From: Sphingomonas sp. HF-S4
GTDB taxonomy: Bacteria; Pseudomonadota; Alphaproteobacteria; Sphingomonadales; Sphingomonadaceae
Assembly (NCBI RefSeq): GCF_032911445.1
Contig: NZ_JAWJEJ010000001.1
Location: forward strand, 682,001-746,000
Reading direction: 5' to 3'
Length of the DNA: 64,000 nucleotides
The translations under genes and the position numbers were made by a program. This document shows positions 24,458 through 32,598 of this stretch, piece after piece. Under the pieces are notes generated by a model. It saw only the letters and a program-made list of their open reading frames with translations, was not told the DNA's origin and did not search any database. Position 1 is the first letter of the stretch, and every line of letters begins with the position of its first letter.

Positions 24458-25299
24458 TGTTTCGGCTTCAGCGCATCTGCCAGCGAAGCCGTTGCGCTGC
24501 CGCGGCGCGCAGGCTGGGGCTGCGAGGCGTCGGGAGCCCAGCCGGTCAGGTAGACGATCTCGAAACGCTCGGGCGTGCGGCCGTCGGGCTCGGCGCGGTC
24601 GGCGAAGGCGGCCGAGGCGCGGACCAGCGTGTCGCGGGTAAGCGGCGCGGGGTTGGAGAGCAGATTGGTCGCCGCCATCCCGCGCAGGTCGCGCAGCAGA
24701 TTGGGCAGCCCGGCATAGCGCACCATCAGCGTCTCGACATCGGCGACCGGCAGCGCGAAGCCCGCGCGGGTGAGCAGGTCGCCGCCTGCGCGCACGTCGA
24801 TCTGCGGATGGAGCCGCGCCGCCGGGCGATCGGCCTCGGCTTCGCGCAGGCACGCGCGCAACGTCGCCAGCGTGCCCGCGCCGGCAAAGGCGGCAAGGAA
24901 CAGCCCGTCGGGGCGCAGCACCCGCCGCGCCAGCGCCAACGCGCCGGGCACGTCATTGACCTGGTCGAGCACGCCGACCGACACCACCAGGTCGAACGAT
25001 GCATCGGCGAAGGGCAGGCGATCCTCGTCGGCCTGGACCCCGCCCGCGGCCTTGGCGAAGCCGAAACCGGCGTCGAGCCGGGCAATGCGCGCGCCGGGAA
25101 GCTGGAGATCGCCGGCGAAGCTGCCCAGGTCGAGCACGTCGCGAAATTCGCGCTTCACCCCGTCCAGTCGCTCGAGCAGCCCGTCGAGCATATGCTCGCG
25201 GAGGAAAGCGAAGCCGACAAAGTCGGGCGCGGCGCGGTCGCGCCGGCTGCGGCGGGTGGCGCGGGGGAAGATTTCAGGCGGGTTTTCGGAGTCGGACAC
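24454..25299 (-). CDS. SAM-dependent methyltransferase, NDUFAF5/BioC-like
   Basis: About 281 residues from GTG at 25299 (start VSDSENPPEIFPRATRR); an ATG at 25344 would overlap the divergent comF start and is less likely. Class I methyltransferase fold: DVLDLGSFAGDL (motif I), DEDRLPFADASFDLVVSVGVLDQVNDVPGAL and VLRPDGLFLAAFAGAGTL. The N-terminal PPEIF and the C-terminal YLTGWAPDASQPQPARRGSA are typical of the alphaproteobacterial group related to mitochondrial NDUFAF5, an arginine hydroxylase for complex I. Biological substrate uncertain. Confidence 0.8.
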   Translation of the reverse strand: MSDSENPPEIFPRATRRSRRDRAAPDFVGFAFLREHMLDGLLERLDGVKREFRDVLDLGSFAGDLQLPGARIARLDAGFGFAKAAGGVQADEDRLPFADASFDLVVSVGVLDQVNDVPGALALARRVLRPDGLFLAAFAGAGTLATLRACLREAEADRPAARLHPQIDVRAGGDLLTRAGFALPVADVETLMVRYAGLPNLLRDLRGMAATNLLSNPAPLTRDTLVRASAAFADRAEPDGRTPERFEIVYLTGWAPDASQPQPARRGSATASLADALKPKH

Positions 25300-25342
25300 G
25301 CGCGGCTTGTGCAGCGTGGCGGAGCCGACGACAAGTAAGCCC

Positions 25343-26074
25343 ATGAAGGCGCTCGCATCCTTGGGCCGGCTCGCCGATCTCGCCTTGCCGCCGCGCTGCC
25401 CGGGATGCGGCGAGGTGACGCCCGCCGATCACCGCTTCTGCGCGCGCTGCTGGGGCCGGCTGCGCTTCCTCGGGCCGCCCTGGTGTGCGGCGTGCCAACT
25501 GCCCTTCGACTATGATCGCGGCGAGGACGCGCGCTGCGCCGAATGCATGGCCGATCCGCCACCGCACGACGGGGTGCGCGCCGCGGTCGCCTATGGCGAA
25601 GTTGCGCGCGAGGTCGCGCTAAAGCTCAAATATTCGGGCCGGCTGGCCTGCGCGCAGACGATGGCACGCGCCATGGCGCGGCTGATGCCTGCGGATGCCG
25701 AGTTGCTGGTGCCGGTGCCGCTCCACCGCTGGCGGATCTGGTCGCGCGGGTTCAACCAGGCGGCGCTGATCGCGGCAGCGCTGTCTCGCGCCAGCGGCGT
25801 GCCCGCCGATGCCGAACTGCTGCGCCGCGTGAAGGCGACCCCGGTGCTGCGTGGGCTCGGGCCGCGCGGACGCGCCAAGGCCGTCGCCGGTGCCTTCGCC
25901 CTGGCGGATGGCGCGAGGCAGAAGCTGGCGGGGAAGACCGTCATCCTGGTCGACGACGTCCATACCAGCGGCGCGACCGCGAACGCGTGCGCGCGCCTGC
26001 TCAAGCGCGGTGGGGCGGGCAAAGTGATCCTTCTGTGCTGGGCGCGCGTTCTGGAAGGCGAGGCGCCCGATTGA
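25343..26074 (+). CDS. comF: ComF family phosphoribosyltransferase-like protein
   Basis: 243 residues. N-terminal zinc-ribbon-like region with CPGCGE, CARCWGRL, CAACQLPF and CAECM, then a PRTase fold: LVPVPLHRWRIWSRGFNQAALIA and the PRPP loop VILVDDVHTSGATANACARLLKRGG. ComF supports DNA uptake in naturally competent bacteria; its role elsewhere is unclear. The ATG shares the palindromic CATG with a possible start of the divergent methyltransferase. It heads a run with grxC, nitrilase and DUF1178. Confidence 0.9.
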   Translation: MKALASLGRLADLALPPRCPGCGEVTPADHRFCARCWGRLRFLGPPWCAACQLPFDYDRGEDARCAECMADPPPHDGVRAAVAYGEVAREVALKLKYSGRLACAQTMARAMARLMPADAELLVPVPLHRWRIWSRGFNQAALIAAALSRASGVPADAELLRRVKATPVLRGLGPRGRAKAVAGAFALADGARQKLAGKTVILVDDVHTSGATANACARLLKRGGAGKVILLCWARVLEGEAPD

Positions 26075-26108
26075 CAAGCGCCGCCACGACCCACAATTCG
26101 AGGGACAA

Positions 26109-26366
26109 ATGGCCAAAATCGAAATCTACACCAAGGCGTTCTGCCCCTATTGCCACCGCGCCAAGGCGCTGCTCGATTCGAAGCAGGTCGAGTATGAAGA
26201 GATCGACATCACGATGGGCGGTCCGCGCCGTCCCGAGATGATCCAGCGCTCGAACGGCCGTACCACGGTTCCCCAGGTCTTCATCGACGACAAGCATATC
26301 GGCGGATCGGACGATCTCGCCGCGCTCGATCGCGAGGGCGGACTGGACCCTTTGCTCGCGGCATGA
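26109..26366 (+). CDS. grxC: Glutaredoxin 3
   Basis: 85 residues. It reduces disulfides with glutathione in the cytoplasm. The dithiol site is CPYC (residues 12-15), the cis-Pro loop is RTTVPQVFID and the glutathione-binding end is HIGGSDDLAALDREG. An RBS (GAGGGAC) lies just upstream of the ATG. The stop overlaps the nitrilase start (ATGA). Confidence 0.95.
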   Translation: MAKIEIYTKAFCPYCHRAKALLDSKQVEYEEIDITMGGPRRPEMIQRSNGRTTVPQVFIDDKHIGGSDDLAALDREGGLDPLLAA

Positions 26367-27184
26367 AGGCCGCGTTGCTCCAGATGACCAGCGGGATCGA
26401 TCCCGCCGCCAATGCGCGCACGCTGGTCGAGGGTATCGAGAAGGCCCGGACGGGCGGGGCGGCGATGCTGTTCACGCCGGAAATGTCCGGGCTGCTCGAC
26501 CGCGATCGCGATCGCGCGGCGGGGTCGCTGGTGCATGAAGACGAGGATCGCGTGCTGGCGAGCGTGCGCGATGCGGCGGCGAAGCACGGCATCTGGGTCC
26601 ATCTGGGCAGCCTGGCCGTGCTGCGCGAGGACGGGCGGCTCGCCAATCGCGGCTATGTGATCGACGATAGTGGCGCGATCCGCGCACGCTACGACAAGAT
26701 GCACCTGTTCGATGTCGATTTGCCGAGTGGCGAGAGTTGGCGCGAATCGAACAGTTACGCGCCGGGCGAGCGCGCGGTGACCGTGGCGACGCCGCTCGGC
26801 GTGCTCGGCCTCGCAATCTGCTACGACCTGCGCTTCCCCGACCTGTTCCGGTCGCTGAGCGATGCCGGCGCGACGATCCTCGCGGTGCCTGCGGCGTTCA
26901 CTCGGCCAACCGGCGCGGCGCACTGGCATGTCCTGCTCCGCGCCCGCGCGATCGAGGCGGCGGCTTTCGTCATCGCGGCGGCGCAGACCGGAGTGCATGA
27001 GGACGGCCGCGCGACCTATGGCCATTCGCTGGTCGCCGATCCCTGGGGCGAGTTGCTGCTCGACATGGGCGAGGGGGCCGGCCTCGGCTTTGCCGAGATC
27101 GATTCGGCGCGTACCGAAGCGGCCCGTGCCCGCGTGCCAGTGCTGGCGCATCGCCGCGTGATCCCGCCGGTGGAAGCGCTGTGA
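26363..27184 (+). CDS. Carbon-nitrogen hydrolase (nitrilase superfamily, Nit1-like)
   Basis: 273 residues. The catalytic Glu (FTPEMSG), Lys (YDKMHLFDVD) and Cys (GLAICYDLRFPDLFR) are all present. The YDKMHLFDVDLPSGE block and downstream FTRPTGAAHWHVLLRARAIE are those of the Nit1/Nit2 branch, which repairs deaminated glutathione or omega-amides. Its coupling to glutaredoxin (4-bp overlap) supports a link to glutathione metabolism. Start ATG 26363, stop overlapping the next GTG. Confidence 0.9.
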   Translation: MKAALLQMTSGIDPAANARTLVEGIEKARTGGAAMLFTPEMSGLLDRDRDRAAGSLVHEDEDRVLASVRDAAAKHGIWVHLGSLAVLREDGRLANRGYVIDDSGAIRARYDKMHLFDVDLPSGESWRESNSYAPGERAVTVATPLGVLGLAICYDLRFPDLFRSLSDAGATILAVPAAFTRPTGAAHWHVLLRARAIEAAAFVIAAAQTGVHEDGRATYGHSLVADPWGELLLDMGEGAGLGFAEIDSARTEAARARVPVLAHRRVIPPVEAL

Positions 27185-27633
27185 TCGTCTTCGATCTTCG
27201 CTGCGGCGGCGGCCATGTATTCGAGGCGTGGTTCGGGTCGAGCGCCGCCTATGAGGCGCAGCGTGCCGGGGGGCTGGTCGCCTGCCCGGTGTGCGGCGAT
27301 GGCGAAGTTACCAAGGCAATAATGGCGCCCAATATCGGCGCGAAAGGCAATCGCGCCGTATCCGCGCCTGCGTCGCCGGCATCCTCTGCACCGCCCGAAG
27401 TGATCAAGGCGGCGATGGAAATGATCGCCACGGCGCAGGCGAAGATGCTCGAGACCTCGCAATGGGTCGGCACCGGCTTTGCCGACAAGGCACGCGCGAT
27501 GCACCTCGGCGAAACGCCGCCCGCGCAAATTCACGGCCAGGCGACGCCCGAGCAGGCGCAGGAGCTGGTCGACGAGGGCGTGGCCGTCGCGCCGCTACTC
27601 GTCCCGGTGGTGCCGCCCGAGCAGTGCAATTGA
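27181..27633 (+). CDS. DUF1178 family protein
   Basis: 150 residues from GTG at 27181, overlapping the nitrilase stop (GTGA). The N-terminus IVFDLRCGGGHVFEAWFGSSAAYEAQRAGGLVACPVCG is the DUF1178 signature with a likely zinc-binding cysteine set. The middle is Ala/Pro-rich, and the C-terminus has the conserved EIHGQATPEQAQELVDEGV-like block (here IHGQATPEQAQEL) and LPVVPPE-type ending. Function unknown; it is last in the comF-grxC-nitrilase run. Confidence 0.9.
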   Translation: MIVFDLRCGGGHVFEAWFGSSAAYEAQRAGGLVACPVCGDGEVTKAIMAPNIGAKGNRAVSAPASPASSAPPEVIKAAMEMIATAQAKMLETSQWVGTGFADKARAMHLGETPPAQIHGQATPEQAQELVDEGVAVAPLLVPVVPPEQCN

Positions 27634-27667
27634 TTCCTTTGGCCCCGCTGGCTACCAGCGGGCGCGT

Positions 27668-27744
27668 GGCCCGGTAGCTCAGCAGGATAGAGCAAGCGAT
27701 TCCTAATCGAGAGGTCGGAGGTTCGAATCCTCTCCGGGTCACCA
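27668..27744 (+). tRNA. tRNA-Arg (anticodon CCT)
   Basis: 77 nt including the encoded CCA. The acceptor stem GGCCCGG pairs with CCGGGTC (one G-U), the D arm is GCTC/GAGC, the T arm GGAGG/CCTCT, and the anticodon loop TTCCTAA reads AGG codons. The anticodon stem is odd: AGCGA opposite TCGAG gives only three Watson-Crick pairs, with A27-G43 and G28-A42 mismatched. Confidence 0.92.
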
Positions 27745-27808
27745 TTTCGCGCGCCGGAACCCCAGGGGCCCGCGCGCCGTTGGAGTGGGACGCTATGAGG
27801 CAGCCAGC

Positions 27809-28207
27809 ATGTTCCTTCCCCTTATCGTCGCGGTGGCCGCGGCATCGGAGCCCGGTGCGATGATCGACCAGGACGCCCGGACGGCGCTGATCGAGGCGGC
27901 GCGCGCGCCTGCGGCGAAGGAATTGGGCAAGGCGCCCAAGTTCAAGGTCGATTCGCTGCGCCACGAGGACGACTGGGCGTTTCTCCTCGCTACGATGCAG
28001 GAAGCCGACGGCAAGCCCTTCGACTATCGCGGCACGCCGCTCGCCGAGGCGGCGGGCGAAGGCTTCGTCTCGCGCACCTATGCGGCGCTGCTGCGCAAGC
28101 GCGGCGCGGGCTGGGAAGTCGTCGCCAACGCGATCGGGCCGAGCGATGTCGCGTGGGAAGGCTGGGCCAAGCAATATGGCGCGCCCGCCGGGTTGTTCCG
28201 CCTTTAG
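27809..28207 (+). CDS. Hypothetical exported protein
   Basis: 132 residues beginning MFLPLIVAVAAASEPGAM, which looks like a short signal peptide cut after Ala. The body has KVDSLRHEDDWAFLLATMQEADGKPFDYRGTPLAEAA and a C-terminal AIGPSDVAWEGWAKQYGAPAGLF block. I do not recognise a named family, but the fold seems small and globular. It stands alone between tRNA-Arg and the sphingolipid genes. The frame is open from 27785; the later ATG is preferred because it begins the hydrophobic segment. Confidence 0.65.
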   Translation: MFLPLIVAVAAASEPGAMIDQDARTALIEAARAPAAKELGKAPKFKVDSLRHEDDWAFLLATMQEADGKPFDYRGTPLAEAAGEGFVSRTYAALLRKRGAGWEVVANAIGPSDVAWEGWAKQYGAPAGLFRL

Positions 28208-28281
28208 CGGCGATTCCCCGATCGCGGCATGGAAACGCCCGCGCGGGCTGCTATAGGCGCGCCCCACGCCCGCCGCATTTG

Positions 28282-28313
28282 CTTGGCAGGCGACATGCTT
28301 CACTTGCCAAGGA
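28282..28313 (+). promoter_or_regulatory. Hairpin masking the ACP ribosome-binding site
   Basis: CTTGGCA (28282-28288) can pair with TGCCAAG (28305-28311). The 3' arm overlaps the AAGGA Shine-Dalgarno sequence (28309-28313) that decides the GTG start at 28320. Folding would partly hide the ribosome site, so translational control is possible. Confidence 0.4.
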
Positions 28314-28319
28314 ACGACC

Positions 28320-28562
28320 GTGAGCGACCGCGCCGACATCCTCGAGACCGTCACTGCCCAGATCGAGCCCTTCAACAAGAAGGGCGTGGCGCTGACAGAG
28401 ACCACCACCTTCGCTGGCGACCTCGAATGGGACAGCCTGACCGTGATGGATTTCGTTGCCGCGATCGAAGACGAGTTCGACATCATCATCACGATGAACA
28501 TGCAGGCCGAGATCGAGAATATCGGCCAGCTCGTCGATGCGGTCCAGAAGCTGAAGGGCTGA
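28320..28562 (+). CDS. Acyl carrier protein of sphingolipid synthesis
   Basis: 80 residues from a GTG start preceded by AAGGA. The phosphopantetheine attachment Ser39 lies in LEWDSLTVMDFVAAIEDEFDI, and the helices match ACP. Only 1 bp separates its stop from the serine palmitoyltransferase ATG. In sphingolipid-making alphaproteobacteria a dedicated ACP is encoded beside spt and is thought to deliver the acyl chain. It is not the housekeeping AcpP, whose context would be fab genes. Confidence 0.88.
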   Translation: MSDRADILETVTAQIEPFNKKGVALTETTTFAGDLEWDSLTVMDFVAAIEDEFDIIITMNMQAEIENIGQLVDAVQKLKG

Positions 28563-28563
28563 C

Positions 28564-29826
28564 ATGACCGACGCGCCCCAGACTGCCGACGCGCTGCCGC
28601 TCGATCCGGCGCCTGTCGCCCCCGAAACCGACCTGATGAGCAAGTTCGACGGCCTGATCGCCGAGCGCGAGCGCCTGCTCGCCAGTGGCGTGACCGATCC
28701 CTATGCCGTCGTCATGGAGCAGGTGAAGTCGCCCACCGAGGCGGTGATCAAGGGCAAGGACACGATCCTGCTCGGCACCTACAACTATATGGGCATGACG
28801 TTCGACCCGGACGTGATCCAGGCGGGCAAGGATGCGCTCGACCAGTTCGGTTCGGGCACCAACGGCAGCCGCATGCTCAACGGCACCTTCCGCGACCATA
28901 TGGACGTCGAGGCGGCGCTGCGCGAATTCTACGGCACGAGCGGCGCGATCGTCTTCTCGACCGGCTACATGGCCAATCTGGGCATGATCTCGACGCTCGT
29001 CGGCAAGGGCGAATACGTCATCCTCGACGCCGACAGCCACGCCTCGATCTATGACGGCTGCAAGCAGGGCAATGCCGAGATCGTCCGCTTTCGCCACAAT
29101 TCGGTCGAGGATCTCGACAAGCGGCTCGGCCGCCTGCCCAAGGAAGCCGGCAAGCTTGTCGTTCTCGAGGGCGTCTATTCGATGCTCGGCGACATCGCGC
29201 CGCTAAAGGAGATGGTCGCGGTCGCCAAGAAGCACGGCGCCATGGTGCTCAGCGACGAAGCGCATTCGATGGGGTTCTTCGGCGAGAACGGCCGGGGCGT
29301 GTACGAGGCGCAGGGATGCGAAGGCGATGTAGACTTCGTTGTTGGCACGTTCTCGAAGTCGGTGGGTACGGTTGGCGGCTTCTGCGTGTCGAACCACCCC
29401 AAGTTCGAGGCGATCCGGCTGGCGTGCCGCCCGTACATCTTCACCGCCTCGCTCCCGCCGAGTGTCGTCGCGACCGCCGCAGCGTCGATCCGCAAGCTCC
29501 GTTTCGCGCACAACAAGCGCCAGCATCTCTGGGAGAATGTCCGCACGCTGCACGCGGGGCTCAAGCAAATGGGCTTCAAGCTGGGCACCGAGCAGGCCGA
29601 CAGCGCGATCATCGCGGTGATCCTCGACGATCAGGCGCAGGGCGCGGCGATCTGGCAGGCGCTGCTCGACGGCGGGCTCTATGTGAACCTCGCCCGCCCG
29701 CCTGCGACCCCGGCCGGCACCTTCCTGCTGCGCTGCTCGCTGTGCGCCGAGCATACCCCTGCGCAGGTTCAGCGAATCCTCGAAATGTTCCGTGCCGCGG
29801 GCCAGGCCGTGGGCGTCATAGGCTGA
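28564..29826 (+). CDS. spt: Serine palmitoyltransferase
   Basis: 420 residues, exactly the length of the soluble Sphingomonas enzyme. This PLP-dependent alpha-oxoamine synthase condenses L-serine with a C16 acyl thioester to 3-ketosphinganine, the first step of sphingolipid synthesis. The PLP lysine is K265 (GTFSKSVGTVGG) and the stacking residue H159 (DADSHASIYDG), numbered as in S. paucimobilis SPT. GSGTNGSRMLNGT and DEAHSMGFFG are family marks. No membrane helix is present. It is co-transcribed with the ACP gene 1 bp upstream. Confidence 0.95.
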   Translation: MTDAPQTADALPLDPAPVAPETDLMSKFDGLIAERERLLASGVTDPYAVVMEQVKSPTEAVIKGKDTILLGTYNYMGMTFDPDVIQAGKDALDQFGSGTNGSRMLNGTFRDHMDVEAALREFYGTSGAIVFSTGYMANLGMISTLVGKGEYVILDADSHASIYDGCKQGNAEIVRFRHNSVEDLDKRLGRLPKEAGKLVVLEGVYSMLGDIAPLKEMVAVAKKHGAMVLSDEAHSMGFFGENGRGVYEAQGCEGDVDFVVGTFSKSVGTVGGFCVSNHPKFEAIRLACRPYIFTASLPPSVVATAAASIRKLRFAHNKRQHLWENVRTLHAGLKQMGFKLGTEQADSAIIAVILDDQAQGAAIWQALLDGGLYVNLARPPATPAGTFLLRCSLCAEHTPAQVQRILEMFRAAGQAVGVIG

Positions 29827-29876
29827 GCCGAAAGGATTAGCTTCCTTCCGAGCCTCCGGCGCCCTAAATTCATATC

Positions 29877-31850
29877 ATGAGTGAGGGGCAGGGCATTGCA
29901 TTGGAGCGCGTTCGTCGGGTGACGAACTGGCGCCTGCTGCTACTTGGGCTGCTGGCGCTGCTCGGCGTTGGCGTGCTCGTCGCGATCATCGTCCTCCAGG
30001 CGCGTACCGATCAGGAACGTGACCGCGCAGTGGCGCTCCAGCAGCACACCTATGAGGTCGTGATCCGCGCCAACCAGCTCTCGGGCGCGATCTCGGCGGC
30101 GGAGGCGGCGCTCGGGCGGTATGTCGTCAGCGCCGATCTCTCGCTCGGCCAGCAATATTCGGAGCAGTGGACGCGTGCGACGGGCGAGCTCAACCGGCTC
30201 CGGCAGCTCACCCGCGACAGTTCGCGCCAGCAGGCGCAGATTGCCCAGCTGAGCCGCGCGTTCGAGGCACGCGGCAAGGAACTTGCCGAGACGGCATCCT
30301 ATTCGACCTTCAAGCGCCACAACGATGCCTGGGGCAGCTATTATCGCGTGCGCCAGAGCGCCGCGCGGCAGAATGTCGAGACGATGCTGACTCGCATCGT
30401 CGAGGCCGAACGCGTGCTGCTGCGCGACCGGACGCGCGCCGCGACTGCGCTGATCGACAATTCGAGCTTCGCCTCGCGTATCCTGACCGGCTTCGGGGTG
30501 ATGATCGTGATCGGCGCGGTGCTGCTCGGTTGGCTGGCGATCGCTGCCGAGGGCGAGCGCGCCGCCGCCGACGCCGAAGCGACCACGCAACGCGAACGCG
30601 CCGCCGAGCTCCAGCTCGCGGTCGATGCCGCCACCGCCGACCTGCGCGCCGAGGCGCAGGTCCGCGCCCAGGCGGAGGCGCAGCTGCGCCAGGTTCAGAA
30701 GATGGAGGCAGTGGGCCAGCTCACCGGCGGCATCGCGCATGATTTCAACAACATGCTTGCGGTCGTTCTGGGCGGGCTCGAGCTCGCCAAGCGCCATCTC
30801 CACACCCGTGGCCCCGACGCGCAGCAGCATATCGAGAACGCTATGGAGGGCGCCAACCGCGCCGCCGCGCTGACTCGGCGCCTACTCGCTTTCTCGCGTT
30901 CCGAGCCTTTGCTTCCCGAGGCGGTCGAGGCCGGCACGCTGATCGGTGGCATGTCCGACCTGCTCGATCGCACGCTGGGCGACACGATCGAAGTGCGGAC
31001 TGCGGACGCCGGGCAGCGTTGGGCGGTGTGGGTGGATCGCCACCAGCTCGAGAACGCGCTGCTCAACCTTGCAGTCAATGCACGCGACGCGATGGAAGGG
31101 CGTGGAATCCTGACGATTTCCACCGGCGGCGCGACGCTGGCGGAGAACGAAGTCGGCGAATGCCCGGCGGGCGATTACGTCACGATAGGCGTGACCGACA
31201 CCGGCTGCGGCATGTCGCAGGAAGTGGCGGATCGCGTGTTCGAGCCGTTTTTCACGACCAAGCCGGTGGGCAAGGGGACCGGGCTGGGGCTCAGCCAGAT
31301 CTTCGGTTTCGTCCGCCAGTCGGGCGGCGAAATCGCGATCGAAACCGCGCCGGGCAAGGGCACGACCGTGAAGGTCTATCTGCCGCGCCACATCGGCGTG
31401 GCGGCAAGCGCGGCAGCCGAGGCGCCGACGCCGATCGCCGCTGCCGACGAGCCGTTGCCCACGCGCGCGCTCGACATCCTGGTCGTCGAGGACGATCCGC
31501 GCGTGCTCGGCGCCACGGTCGGCGCGCTGCAAGAGCTGGGGCATCGCGTGACATCGTGCCCGGATCCGCTGGCGGCGCCCGATACGGTCGGCACGATGCC
31601 CGCGCTCGACCTGGTGATTTCCGACGTGCTGATGCCGGGACAGACCGGCCCCGAGATGATCGCCGGGCTCGGCGATCGGCTGGAGGGCGTCGCGGTGCTG
31701 TTCGTTACCGGGTTTGCGGGCGAAGCCGATGCCGAACTGTTCGGCGGACGCGCGGTGCTGCGCAAGCCGTTCACGATGGCCTCACTCGCTCGCGCGGTCG
31801 ACGAGGCGGTGCATCAGGAGGCACGGCGCGGGGCGCAACAGGCGGCTTGA
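29877..31850 (+). CDS. CHASE3 hybrid sensor histidine kinase/response regulator
   Basis: 657 residues: membrane helix 1 (about 19-42), periplasmic CHASE3-like four-helix sensor (about 45-195), helix 2 (about 205-228), coiled coil, HisKA with phospho-acceptor H288 (GGIAHDFNNML), HATPase_c with NLAVNARDAM, DTGCGM, FEPFFTTKPVGKGTGLGLS, and a C-terminal receiver with D583 (LDLVISDVLMPG) and the acidic pair VVEDDPR. No HPt or output domain and no partner regulator is adjacent. It starts 50 bp after spt; whether it senses envelope lipid is speculation. Confidence 0.92.
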   Translation: MSEGQGIALERVRRVTNWRLLLLGLLALLGVGVLVAIIVLQARTDQERDRAVALQQHTYEVVIRANQLSGAISAAEAALGRYVVSADLSLGQQYSEQWTRATGELNRLRQLTRDSSRQQAQIAQLSRAFEARGKELAETASYSTFKRHNDAWGSYYRVRQSAARQNVETMLTRIVEAERVLLRDRTRAATALIDNSSFASRILTGFGVMIVIGAVLLGWLAIAAEGERAAADAEATTQRERAAELQLAVDAATADLRAEAQVRAQAEAQLRQVQKMEAVGQLTGGIAHDFNNMLAVVLGGLELAKRHLHTRGPDAQQHIENAMEGANRAAALTRRLLAFSRSEPLLPEAVEAGTLIGGMSDLLDRTLGDTIEVRTADAGQRWAVWVDRHQLENALLNLAVNARDAMEGRGILTISTGGATLAENEVGECPAGDYVTIGVTDTGCGMSQEVADRVFEPFFTTKPVGKGTGLGLSQIFGFVRQSGGEIAIETAPGKGTTVKVYLPRHIGVAASAAAEAPTPIAAADEPLPTRALDILVVEDDPRVLGATVGALQELGHRVTSCPDPLAAPDTVGTMPALDLVISDVLMPGQTGPEMIAGLGDRLEGVAVLFVTGFAGEADAELFGGRAVLRKPFTMASLARAVDEAVHQEARRGAQQAA

Positions 31851-31863
31851 GGCTGGCTCAGTC

Positions 31864-31887
31864 CCCCTCCCTGCACGCAGGGAGGGG
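31864..31887. repeat. CCCTCCCTGC inverted repeat, solo end of the intergenic repeat family
   Basis: CCCCTCCCTGC is followed by two bases and its complement, then AGTTT. The same hairpin is found at 8263-8284. It lies between the convergent kinase and TetR stops (13 bp after one and 4 bp before the other) and may end both transcripts. Confidence 0.65.
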
Positions 31888-31891
31888 AGTT

Positions 31892-32479
31892 TCAGTCCGC
31901 CTTCGCCACCGAGTGTCGCAATTGCGCCACCGCAATCTCGCGCGCCCGATCGCGCGGCAGGTCGACCGCGCGCGCCATCGGTCCGCCGAGCAGTGCGTCG
32001 CCCAGCGCCATCAGCGTGAGCTGGAGCGTCTCCTCCCGCAGCAGCAGCGCGTCGGCGGCATCGGTGCTGATCTCGTCGACCAGCCGGTGGATCGCCTCGA
32101 GGATCGGGTCGAGCGCGTCCTCGTTGCCGTTGAGGATCATCCAGCTCGCCAGCGCGCCTGCGCCGCCCTTGCCGAATGCGTCGAAGGTCAGGTCGACGAC
32201 TTCGCGCGGATCATGGTCTTCGTCCGCGCGCGTCCGCAGCACCGCCGCGCCGATCTGGGCGGTGACCGTCTCGGCGATGCTGGCGACCAGCGCTTTTTGC
32301 AGCCCGGCAGCCGAGCCGAAATGGTGGAGGAGATTGGCGTGGGTGCGCCCGATCCGCGCGGCCACGGCTTTCAGCGTGACTGCCTGCGGGCCGGATTCGA
32401 GCAGCAGCGCGCGGGCGGCTTCCAGCGCGGCATCGCGCGATTCTTCGGGAGACAGACGCTTGCGCACACTGGATGACAT
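31892..32479 (-). CDS. TetR family transcriptional regulator
   Basis: 195 residues. The N-terminal TetR helix-turn-helix is AALEAARALLLESGPQAVTLKAVAARIGRTHANLLHHFGSAAGL, and the ligand/dimer domain follows from about residue 65. The typical second recognition helix (THANLLHHFG) is clear. The ligand is unknown. It is convergent with the kinase gene and no obvious divergent target is present, since the GNAT gene follows on the same strand upstream. Confidence 0.88.
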   Translation of the reverse strand: MSSSVRKRLSPEESRDAALEAARALLLESGPQAVTLKAVAARIGRTHANLLHHFGSAAGLQKALVASIAETVTAQIGAAVLRTRADEDHDPREVVDLTFDAFGKGGAGALASWMILNGNEDALDPILEAIHRLVDEISTDAADALLLREETLQLTLMALGDALLGGPMARAVDLPRDRAREIAVAQLRHSVAKAD

Positions 32480-32598
32480 CGACCGGAATTTACTCTCGCC
32501 CCTGGAACCTCCGACTTAGGGGAGGTTTCGCCGCTACGGAAGCAGCGAATCCGCAGCGCCTTCTCCGGACGCGAGACAGGTAGGCGGCGCGACCGGAG

